Origin: Candidatus Cloacimonadota bacterium | Lineage (GTDB): Bacteria; Cloacimonadota; Cloacimonadia; Cloacimonadales; TCS61 | Direction: 5' to 3' | Length of the DNA stretch: 5,761 bases | Assembly: GCA_030628755.1 (NCBI GenBank) | Contig: DAOVQH010000176.1 | Coordinates: 1-5,761 of the forward strand | In this document: positions 1 to 4,777 of the stretch, piece after piece | Numbering within the stretch: position 1 is the first letter of the stretch | Layout of the letters: each line of letters opens with the position of its first letter | Position numbers and translations under genes: made by a program | The notes under the pieces: generated by a model | Seen by the model: only the letters and a program-made list of their open reading frames with translations | What the model was told of the DNA's origin: nothing | The model's database searches: none

Positions 1-2
1 AA

Positions 3-38
3 AATCTGCTTTTGGTTGGATTTACATTAATTTTTTAG
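3..38 (+). CDS. Possible 3' end of an upstream gene
   Basis: An open frame enters from the left edge and stops at TAG 36-38. It gives eleven residues (NLLLVGFTLIF) that are strongly hydrophobic, as in the last transmembrane helix of a membrane protein. The stop lies four bases before the ATG at 43, a spacing typical of co-transcribed genes, and the TTAGGA stretch (35-40) overlapping the stop could act as a weak ribosome binding site for the next gene. The piece is too short to identify, and chance could produce it; another frame stays open to 59. If real, the next gene is not the first of its operon. Confidence 0.25.
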   Translation, partial: NLLLVGFTLIF

Positions 39-42
39 GATT

Positions 43-1044
43 ATGTTACAGACTTTAATAGAAGGCACGATTTTAGGGTTATCTACCGGGACGATCTGCC
101 TGGTTACATGCGCTCCGATTTATCTGCCATATCTTTTGACGGAAGATAGAAAGCTTTCAAAAAGCATTTTTACAGTATTGGAAATCTCAGTTGGAAGATT
201 TTTTTCATACCTGGCTTTCGGAGCTGTTGCTGGCTATACAGGTGCTCAGATCAGTTCGATCGATCGTGAATTATTTACTTCTATAGCTTATATCTTATTG
301 TCTGCTTATCTGGTTCTTTCAGCAGTGCGAACCAGGAAAAAAGAAAAAAAATGTCATATTCCCAGGGTGACCCGTTTTACAAAAAGTGCATTTATTTTAG
401 GAATTCTTACTGGTATAAGCTTTTGTCCGCCTTTTCTTATTGCTCTTTCTAAAGCTGTTGATCTGGGTGGTGTGTTCAGCGGGATGTTTCTGTTCCTAGG
501 ATTTTTTGTTGGAACTTCTGTTTTCCTGCTGCCACTTGCCTTTGTAGGACAACTTTCTAAAATCACAAAAATGAAACTGATCGCTCAGTTCGCTTCTATT
601 TTTATTGCTGTGTGGTTCACGTTCAGTGGAGTGAAAGGATTGGTTCATACTTATGAACACAAAAAGCTGGAAAAGTTACCATCCCGCATTGTGGAAGCAT
701 TTCATCCGGATATTCCCATCCTGATACTTGCATCGGAAAAGAACGACGATTACTTTTCCGAACTGCAGGATTCATTAATAGTAACCCATCGTAACCGGGT
801 TTATTATAAAATCTTTGAAGAAAATTTCCTGGATTCCCTGGATTCTTACAAACCTTCGATTCTATTCATAGATTCAGAATTATTGGAAAATAATATAATT
901 GAAAAGAACTTTGAACATCTTGATTACTTTTCGGTGGAATCGGAATATCCCATTTCGCAAATGCTGAATTTCTTACGAATGTTCACTTTTAAAATTCATG
1001 ATAATCTTCACTGGGAATTTATGGAAGAAAAGTTAAATAAATAA
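43..1044 (+). CDS. DsbD/CcdA-like six-helix membrane protein with a soluble C-terminal domain
   Basis: The N-terminal ~205 residues form six hydrophobic segments (about 8-30, 52-70, 78-95, 115-137, 142-167, 178-200). Segment 1 carries a Cys-Ala-Pro motif (TCAPIYLP, Cys23) and segment 4 a Cys-Pro-Pro motif (SFCPPF, Cys128). In the DsbD/CcdA family such a cysteine pair relays electrons from cytoplasmic thioredoxin across the membrane to extracytoplasmic thiol proteins or cytochrome c maturation; similar proteins are often labelled TauE/SafE or UreH-like transporters. The loops after helices 1, 3 and 5 are rich in Lys/Arg (notably 96-114), so by the positive-inside rule both ends face outward. 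Residues ~212-333 are soluble, with alternating strand-like (ILILAS, SILFID) and helical stretches and a late H319-x3-H323 motif; I do not recognise this domain. CcdA proteins normally end soon after the last helix, so it is an extension. Its tail is duplicated at 1800-2027. The redox role is inferred from the family; the actual partner is unknown. Confidence 0.85.
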   Translation: MLQTLIEGTILGLSTGTICLVTCAPIYLPYLLTEDRKLSKSIFTVLEISVGRFFSYLAFGAVAGYTGAQISSIDRELFTSIAYILLSAYLVLSAVRTRKKEKKCHIPRVTRFTKSAFILGILTGISFCPPFLIALSKAVDLGGVFSGMFLFLGFFVGTSVFLLPLAFVGQLSKITKMKLIAQFASIFIAVWFTFSGVKGLVHTYEHKKLEKLPSRIVEAFHPDIPILILASEKNDDYFSELQDSLIVTHRNRVYYKIFEENFLDSLDSYKPSILFIDSELLENNIIEKNFEHLDYFSVESEYPISQMLNFLRMFTFKIHDNLHWEFMEEKLNK

Positions 1045-1069
1045 TAAAAAAGTCTTTTTGTATTTTCAA

Positions 1070-1083
1070 CAATTTTATAATTG
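1070..1083 (+). promoter_or_regulatory. AT-rich inverted repeat and possible promoter before mntA
   Basis: CAATT (1070-1074) and AATTG (1079-1083) form an inverted repeat around TTAT. It contains a perfect TATAAT (1076-1081) and overlaps a TTGACA (1081-1086). No well-spaced partner box accompanies either element, so the exact promoter cannot be fixed. The position, about 30 bases before mntA, fits a control site for the toxin-antitoxin pair, which often autoregulates. In DNA this AT-rich, such a repeat can arise by chance. Confidence 0.2.
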
Positions 1084-1113
1084 ACATAGTTTACTGAAAA
1101 AAATTAATAAGAT

Positions 1114-1413
1114 ATGCAAAATGTAAAATCAAAAGAAAAGTTAGAAATATTAAGAGAGATAAAAAAATCTATCCTTCAGGATTATTCTGTAAAACATATC
1201 GGGATTTTTGGATCATATATCAGAGGTGAAGAGAGTATAGAAAGCGATTTAGATATTTTGGTAGAATTCGAAAAACCGATAGACATTATTAAATTCATGG
1301 AGTTAGAAAGGACTCTTTCTAAATATTTAAATGCTAAAGTGGACCTTGTTAGCAAAAATGCTTTAAAAACCTTCATCGGAAGAAGGATATTACAGGAAGT
1401 GATTTATGTATAG
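1114..1413 (+). CDS. mntA: MntA-type minimal nucleotidyltransferase antitoxin (type VII toxin-antitoxin)
   Basis: This 99-residue protein is a minimal nucleotidyltransferase. The signature GS-x10-DxD is complete: Gly33-Ser34 in GSYIRGE, then Asp45 and Asp47 in SDLDILV, with the third carboxylate at Asp77 (KVDLVS). In characterised MntA/HepT systems the antitoxin transfers AMP from ATP to a tyrosine beside the HepT active site and so silences the toxin RNase. Length and motif spacing are normal for the family. The downstream hepT start (ATG 1406) overlaps its stop by eight bases, the usual translationally coupled arrangement. No convincing Shine-Dalgarno sequence precedes the ATG at 1114. The reading frame is intact with all catalytic residues, so the protein should be active, although its toxin partner is frameshifted. 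The neighbouring genes are unrelated, as expected for a mobile defence or stability cassette. Confidence 0.88.
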   Translation: MQNVKSKEKLEILREIKKSILQDYSVKHIGIFGSYIRGEESIESDLDILVEFEKPIDIIKFMELERTLSKYLNAKVDLVSKNALKTFIGRRILQEVIYV

Positions 1414-1755
1414 AAGGGATTTTCGAGATTCGTTACTGGATATCTGGAAAGAATTAGAACACATAGAAGAATTTTCGACAAATCTTAATCGCAAAGAGTT
1501 AATTAAAGATGAAAAAACATTTTATGCAATTGTAAGATGTTTAGAAATTATGGAGAAGCAGTAAAGAATATTCCCCAAGAAGTTAGAGAGAAATATAACA
1601 AAATTCCTTGGATAGATATAGCAGGAATGAGAAATAAATTAATCCACAAATACTTTGGAATAGATCATGAAATATTATGGGAAACAATAAAACATAGAAT
1701 TCCGGAACTGAAGGTTGAACTGAACAAAGTATTAGAGGATTATAAACTCAAATAA
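1406..1755 (+). pseudogene. hepT: HepT-type HEPN toxin (type VII toxin-antitoxin), broken by a frameshift
   Basis: Two frames together make one HepT protein. From ATG 1406 the first encodes 52 residues (MYRRDFRDSLLDIWKELEHI at the start) and ends at TAA 1562. The family sequence then resumes in the -1 frame from about 1552 with GEAVKNIP and runs to the stop at 1753-1755. HepT proteins typically read LEIIGEAVKN across this join; here LEI is in one frame and GEAVKN in the other, so one base appears to be missing near 1551. Restoring it gives about 116 residues, normal for the family. The second part holds the HEPN RNase motif R-x4-H-x-Y in RNKLIHKYF, including the tyrosine that MntA modifies in studied systems. 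As written, neither piece is a complete toxin: the first lacks the active site, the second the N-terminal helices. I see no slippery heptamer at the site, so programmed frameshifting is unlikely; real decay or a sequencing/assembly error are the main options. Confidence 0.82.
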
Positions 1756-1799
1756 ATATCGAACTGATAACCTGTTCCATTTGAACTCAGACTTAATTC

Positions 1800-2027
1800 A
1801 TGGTTTATGATGAATCTGTGATAGACACGATGAATGCTGCAGATTATGTTCTTTTCGTGGATTCCAGCTTACTGAAAGACAAGACAATTGAGAAGCAGTT
1901 GGAAAAATTCGATTATTTTTTTATCGAGAATGGATATCCCATTTCTCGGATGTTGAACTTCCTGCGTGTGTATACATTTAAAACGCATAAACAGGTTCAC
2001 CGGGAATTTATTGAAAAAGAAAAATAA
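1800..2027 (+). pseudogene. Partial duplicate of the C-terminal domain of the protein at 43-1044
   Basis: The 75-residue frame matches the last ~70 residues of the upstream DsbD/CcdA-like protein. From LFVD to EFIEK I count 32 identical residues in 56 without gaps, including DYF, YPIS, MLNFLR, TFK and the H-x3-H motif (His63, His67). The transmembrane part and the first half of the soluble domain are missing. No ribosome binding site precedes ATG 1800, and the same frame has a stop just upstream (TAA 1794-1796), so it looks like a gene remnant rather than an independent small gene. Many differences are synonymous codon changes: I count about 8 among 22 identical residues in the DYF-to-EF stretch. 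That means the copy diverged under protein-level selection before or despite truncation. Weak resemblance in another frame upstream (FHLNSDLI at about 1775-1798, against FSELQDSLI) suggests the remnant extends back towards the end of hepT. Expression as a small soluble protein cannot be excluded. Confidence 0.7.
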
Positions 2028-2160
2028 TTTTGGATTCGATTAAGAGAAAAATCAGCAACGAAAATTACAAACAATACTAACAAAAATTAATGTAATTGTA
2101 AATCGCATATCTTAAATCATAAATTGTAAATTATTCTCAACTTGATGCTGTCGCTGTTAA
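2028..2160. other. AT-rich intergenic stretch with a short direct repeat
   Basis: No gene is visible. The sequence is very AT-rich, and the ten-base word AATTGTAAAT occurs twice, at 2094-2103 and 2122-2131, 28 bases apart. I see no promoter or terminator that I would defend here. Confidence 0.5.
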
Positions 2161-2287
2161 GTTGACTCCAACATATTCGTCTCTCTGCTTGCCAGACCGA
2201 AGTCTAGAGAAGGTTGGACGAGTCTTTCACCCCAGCTATACAGCGGGGCAGGCATTGTTCTTTCGGAAGAGTCTTGGTCAAACATAT
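2161..2287. repeat. Hairpin-rich noncoding block, probably a degenerate repeat element
   Basis: Base composition shifts to higher GC than the flanks. Several short hairpins follow one another: AGAC/GTCT around CGAA (2194-2205), enclosed by TCTCT/AGAGA, and further out TCGTC (2178-2182) with GACGA. A second hairpin pairs CCCC (2230-2233) with GGGG (2245-2248) and GCT with AGC around ATAC, with one bulged A. The word GGCAGGC (2247-2253) recurs in the repeat element before the TolC gene (3406-3412). A 65-codon frame crosses the block but looks like translated repeat, not a protein. It could be an intergenic repeat or a structured RNA; I cannot tell which from one copy. Confidence 0.4.
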
Positions 2288-2350
2288 AAAAACTCCAGAT
2301 TCTTCATGAAAGAAGCAGGAAGTTTTCTTCAGAAAGACGGAGTTTTTTTT
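2288..2350 (+). terminator. Terminator-like branched stem ending in eight T
   Basis: AAAAACTCC (2288-2296) pairs perfectly with GGAGTTTTT (2339-2347), which runs into a tract of eight T (2343-2350). The 42-base interior can fold into two smaller hairpins, TTCTT/AAGAA (2300-2314) and GAAG/CTTC around TTTT (2319-2330), giving a three-way junction instead of a simple loop. The left arm's A-run means the complement also ends in a T-run, so it could act in both directions. It would separate the region upstream from the TetR promoter beginning near 2401. The long interior makes it atypical for an intrinsic terminator. Confidence 0.45.
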
Positions 2351-2400
2351 GTTGAGTAATCAACATTCATTTGAACTTTCAGGAAAAAATAAAAAAATAA

Positions 2401-2430
2401 TTTGACAAAAATCACCCATAATTATTTTTG
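2401..2430 (+). promoter_or_regulatory. Promoter of the TetR gene, Bacteroidetes/FCB-type
   Basis: TTTG at 2401-2404 (within TTTGACA) is followed after 18 bases by TATTTTTG (2423-2430), an exact match to the TAnnTTTG -7 box used by the primary sigma factor of Bacteroidetes. Transcription would begin at about 2436-2440, inside the operator. The TTGACA at 2402-2407 also fits a classical -35 box, but its best -10 candidate (TATTTT, 2423-2428) has a short 15-base spacer, so the FCB-type reading fits better. Confidence 0.55.
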
Positions 2431-2433
2431 CAT

Positions 2434-2447
2434 ACCGAACGGTCGGT
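2434..2447. promoter_or_regulatory. TetR-family operator palindrome
   Basis: ACCGA (2434-2438) and TCGGT (2443-2447) form a perfect inverted repeat with a four-base centre ACGG. This closely resembles the ACCGACCGGTCGGT-type palindromes bound by many TetR/AcrR repressors. It sits immediately after the -7 box and over the predicted transcription start, 34 bases before the repressor's ATG, so binding would block its own transcription. Confidence 0.7.
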
Positions 2448-2481
2448 TTTTATTTCTGAATCCTTTTGTAAAGGGGTTTTT

Positions 2482-3078
2482 ATGGATTCTAAAGAAAAGA
2501 TTTTAAAAGCAGCATTACGGGTTTTCCTGGAAAAAGGTTATGACGCAGCCAGCATTAATGATGTAGTTCGGGAATCAAAATTCACTAAAGGTGGAATTTA
2601 TTATCATTTCCAGAATAAAGAACAACTGTTTATTGAAACCATAAGTTTTTTATTCGATGAATTTGAAAAATGGGAAAGTGAAATTTACTCAAAATCTTTG
2701 AGTTTGAAAGAAATTCTAAAGATTTATTTTACATCAATGAGCGAAGTTATAAATTTCATAAAGAAAGTTGCGGAGACCGATAGGTTGAAGGAATATAATT
2801 TTTATATACTAATGTTTGAAGCGTTTTATAAATTCCCGGAAATCAAACAGAAACATCTTGAAACCCATAAAAAAAATGAAGATGCGCTCATCAAAATCGT
2901 GGTTGATGCCCAGGAAAAGAAAATCATCCAGGATGACATCGATCCTCAAACATTTGCTTTTATGGTAAATGCAATGGTTGAAGGTACAATGATCTGTAAT
3001 TTGATAAATGAAAAGATAGATTTAAAGGAAGTGGGAGAAAAACTCTTCCAGAATGTATGGAACAGTATTAAAAAATGA
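2482..3078 (+). CDS. TetR/AcrR-family transcriptional repressor
   Basis: This 198-residue protein has the typical length of the family. Residues 2-53 form the DNA-binding domain: helix SKEKILKAALRVFLEKGY, then the helix-turn-helix ending in the hallmark FTKGGIYYHFQNKEQLF (34-50). The remaining ~145 residues are helical and variable, forming the ligand-binding and dimerisation domain; the ligand cannot be read from sequence. The frame is open upstream to a TTG at 2428, but I chose ATG 2482: it has a good ribosome binding site (AAGGGG, 2471-2476, five bases away), and an earlier start would translate through the operator. It should repress its own promoter through the palindrome at 2434-2447. 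The next genes are an outer-membrane channel and an efflux adaptor, so it is probably the local repressor of that pump, released by a toxic substrate. Control of the pump genes is inferred from the neighbourhood. Confidence 0.9.
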   Translation: MDSKEKILKAALRVFLEKGYDAASINDVVRESKFTKGGIYYHFQNKEQLFIETISFLFDEFEKWESEIYSKSLSLKEILKIYFTSMSEVINFIKKVAETDRLKEYNFYILMFEAFYKFPEIKQKHLETHKKNEDALIKIVVDAQEKKIIQDDIDPQTFAFMVNAMVEGTMICNLINEKIDLKEVGEKLFQNVWNSIKK

Positions 3079-3224
3079 GCCACTAAGAGCACAAAGGAGC
3101 ACGAAGAAAATGTCTAATAACAAATTTCTAATTACAAAACCTTGCAAACCGTGTCAGGCTTCCGTCAGATGCCGGATTAAAATTTGACTGATGGTTTCTT
3201 TCAGAAAGATTCTGACTTCGCAAT

Positions 3225-3265
3225 GGTTGAATTGGTTGAATGGGTTGAATCGGTTGAACTGGTTG
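3225..3265. repeat. Nine-base tandem repeat, about 4.5 units
   Basis: Units are GGTTGAATT, GGTTGAATG, GGTTGAATC, GGTTGAACT and a partial GGTTG, at 3225, 3234, 3243, 3252 and 3261. Only the last two positions of each unit vary. The period is a multiple of three, but no open frame with a credible start uses it. Copy number may vary between strains. Confidence 0.8.
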
Positions 3266-3294
3266 TTCTTCAAAGTAAATCGAAAACAAACACA

Positions 3295-3303
3295 ACCGTT
3301 CGG
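3295..3303. promoter_or_regulatory. Possible second TetR binding site before the efflux genes
   Basis: ACCGTTCGG here is identical to nine bases of the operator at 2434-2447 read on the opposite strand (the complement of CCGAACGGT at 2435-2443). It lies 133 bases before the TolC-family start. The outer arms of the palindrome are not both preserved, so it would be a degenerate site, and no clear promoter is seen next to it. Confidence 0.25.
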
Positions 3304-3335
3304 AAGATAAAAACTTCGTGATTCTTAGTGCCCTT

Positions 3336-3413
3336 CGCCTGCCATGTCATAGTTTTAACGCCCGTTCTCCGTAGTCCCGAAAGCATTCGGGACGAAGTAT
3401 GAAAAGGCAGGCG
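3336..3413. repeat. Inverted-repeat element with a strong internal hairpin, just before the TolC gene
   Basis: CGCCTGCC (3336-3343) and GGCAGGCG (3406-3413) are perfect inverted ends. Next inward, TCATA (3347-3351) faces TATGA (3398-3402). At the centre an eight-base-pair stem, GTCCCGAA (3374-3381) with TTCGGGAC (3386-3393), closes a four-base loop AGCA. Stretches of about 20 to 25 bases between the paired arms are unpaired. It resembles a small palindromic intergenic element. It ends only 12 bases before the GAGG ribosome binding site of the TolC-family gene, so if transcribed it would form a structured leader. No T-run follows, so it is not a standard terminator. Confidence 0.55.
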
Positions 3414-3436
3414 GCTAAAAAAGATGAGGTAAAGAA

Positions 3437-4765
3437 ATGAAAAAAGTAATATTAACATTTATGATGCTGTTGTTGATGTTAACACTTTCTGCGATCACGC
3501 TGGAAGAAAGTATCCAGATAGCCAGAGAGAATAACAAGGAAATTTTGGCAGAAGAAAGTGGAATGAAATCTGCAGATTGGAGCGCAAAAAATGCTCTCAC
3601 AAATTTTTTCCCCAAAGCTTATTTCAGTTCAACGATTGTACGCATAGATGATGATACATATGATATGGCAAATGCTCCTATTCAGATTCCTGAGTTTGGT
3701 ATGGAATTTCCCGTGATGTTTCCCGTATATAAAACTTCCTATACAAATAGTATTATGATCCAGCAGCCCATCTTTAATGGTGGGAAAATGATACTGGGAT
3801 ATCAATTAGCAAAACTCGCAAAAAAACAATCTTTCCTTACCTTACAGGATAAAAGGAATGACATTTCCTATATGGTTGCATCAACTTATTTTGGCATTTT
3901 AAAACTCCAGGATTTAAGAATTCTTTCCGAAAAAAGCTTGAATTCTACAGGGGCTAACCTTGAAAAAGTTCAAAAAAATTATGAGGTGGGAACAGCCAAA
4001 AAATCTGATGTGCTTCAATGGCAGGTTAAAAAGAAGAATGACGAAACTGCAATAAATGAGATTGATGGTAATATTGATGAGCTTTTTGGAATGTGGACAA
4101 ACCTTCTGGGAGTTGAAGGTGAAACACCTTCCAAAATAGAAGTGAAGGAATTAGACACAGAGATCAGTAAATATGCATCTCTGGATGCTGTGGAAACCGA
4201 GAAATCAATGAATGAATATCTTTCGGAAGTTTCCAGAACCAGCCCAACTATTATGTCTCTTGGGCTTGCTCGGAAAATGGCAAAGAAAAACTACCTGATG
4301 GCAAAAGGAGAATTCCTCCCTTCAATAAATCTTCAGTTTAATTATGAATTTGAAAGCGATGATGAATTTGATTTTTCAGGAGAAGAAAATTGGAATTTTG
4401 CTGCTGCTGTTTCTGTGCCGATCTTCACAAGTGGTGCAAATTTTTCCAATATGAAAGCAGCTAAATATGAAATGAAGAAAACAAATTACGAAACCGAATC
4501 TGCAAAAGAGAATTACCTGGTTGCTGCTAAGAATGCATTCTATAGTCTAATTACTAAAGCAAAAACTATTGAGGATAACAAAACAGCGTTGGAACTTGTA
4601 CAGGAAAATCATAAAATAATCAATGAACTTTACGAGCAGGGAATGGTAACCAACAGTGAACTTCTGGATGCAGAAACCATGCTCTTCGGAAGCGAAATGA
4701 ACCTGGTTTCTTCATATTACGATTATATTCTGATTAAATATGAATTAAAAAAATATAAGGATTAA
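3437..4765 (+). CDS. TolC-family outer-membrane efflux channel
   Basis: This 442-residue protein begins with a clear signal peptide (MKKVILTFMMLLLMLTLSA, cleavage likely after Ala19). The mature part has the two-fold repeat of outer-membrane efflux proteins. Repeat 1 contains QQPIFNGG (109-116) and the turn NYEVGTAKKSDVLQWQ (181-196); repeat 2 contains SVPIFTSGAN (326-335) and LYEQGMVTNSELLDAE (398-413). The long Lys/Glu-rich stretches are the helices that form the periplasmic tunnel. A trimer of such proteins makes the outer-membrane exit of tripartite pumps. The length is normal for the family. ATG 3437 has GAGG seven bases upstream and places the signal peptide correctly. The adaptor gene follows 12 bases downstream, so the two are surely co-transcribed. 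The substrate cannot be predicted. An acidic loop (SDDEFDFSGEEN, 307-318) is a local feature of no known meaning. Confidence 0.93.
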   Translation: MKKVILTFMMLLLMLTLSAITLEESIQIARENNKEILAEESGMKSADWSAKNALTNFFPKAYFSSTIVRIDDDTYDMANAPIQIPEFGMEFPVMFPVYKTSYTNSIMIQQPIFNGGKMILGYQLAKLAKKQSFLTLQDKRNDISYMVASTYFGILKLQDLRILSEKSLNSTGANLEKVQKNYEVGTAKKSDVLQWQVKKKNDETAINEIDGNIDELFGMWTNLLGVEGETPSKIEVKELDTEISKYASLDAVETEKSMNEYLSEVSRTSPTIMSLGLARKMAKKNYLMAKGEFLPSINLQFNYEFESDDEFDFSGEENWNFAAAVSVPIFTSGANFSNMKAAKYEMKKTNYETESAKENYLVAAKNAFYSLITKAKTIEDNKTALELVQENHKIINELYEQGMVTNSELLDAETMLFGSEMNLVSSYYDYILIKYELKKYKD

Positions 4766-4777
4766 CAGGAGGAAATG

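Larger units (their letters stand above)
3081..3330. repeat. Inverted pair of CACTAAGA...CACGAAG repeats bracketing an intergenic mosaic
   Basis: The left copy (3081-3106) starts CACTAAGA and ends CACGAAG. Inside it, a ten-base unit is repeated in tandem with one mismatch (GAGCACAAAG, GAGCACGAAG). The right copy (3314-3330) is the inverted, shortened form: its complement reads CACTAAGA-AT-CACGAAG. Between them lie a small hairpin CAGAA/TTCTG around AGA and a nine-base tandem repeat. No gene is supported across 3079-3436. Words of this kind recur in intergenic DNA of some uncultured bacteria, from memory; their function is unknown. Confidence 0.45.

Noticed and set aside
1046..1060. AAAAA-GTC-TTTTT as a terminator after the first gene
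   Set aside because: Only five A-T pairs with a three-base loop and no GC in the stem; too weak to terminate.
1182..1376. - strand frame opposite mntA
   Set aside because: Antisense shadow of a gene with a complete nucleotidyltransferase motif.
1538..1555. Programmed -1 ribosomal frameshift joining the two hepT frames
   Set aside because: The direction is right, but I find no X-XXY-YYZ slippery heptamer in the zero frame at this place.
1537..1755. Independent 72-residue gene starting at ATG 1537
   Set aside because: Its first five residues do not match HepT, and the matching part begins at about 1552 as the continuation of the frame from 1406; it is the second half of a frameshifted hepT.
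2162..2359. 65-codon open frame on the + strand
   Set aside because: It runs through hairpins and the terminator-like stem, has no ribosome binding site, and its product looks like translated repeat with no recognisable fold.
2428..2481. Upstream TTG start for the TetR protein (18 extra residues)
   Set aside because: The extension encodes the operator palindrome and begins inside the promoter box; ATG 2482 has a good ribosome binding site and gives a normal TetR N-terminus.
3225..3265. CRISPR array
   Set aside because: The unit is nine bases without spacers; it is a simple tandem repeat.
3270..3615. Two - strand frames (3270-3458 and 3415-3615)
   Set aside because: They overlap the intergenic repeats and the TolC signal-peptide region in antisense and resemble no protein; their hydrophobic stretches mirror the sense sequence.
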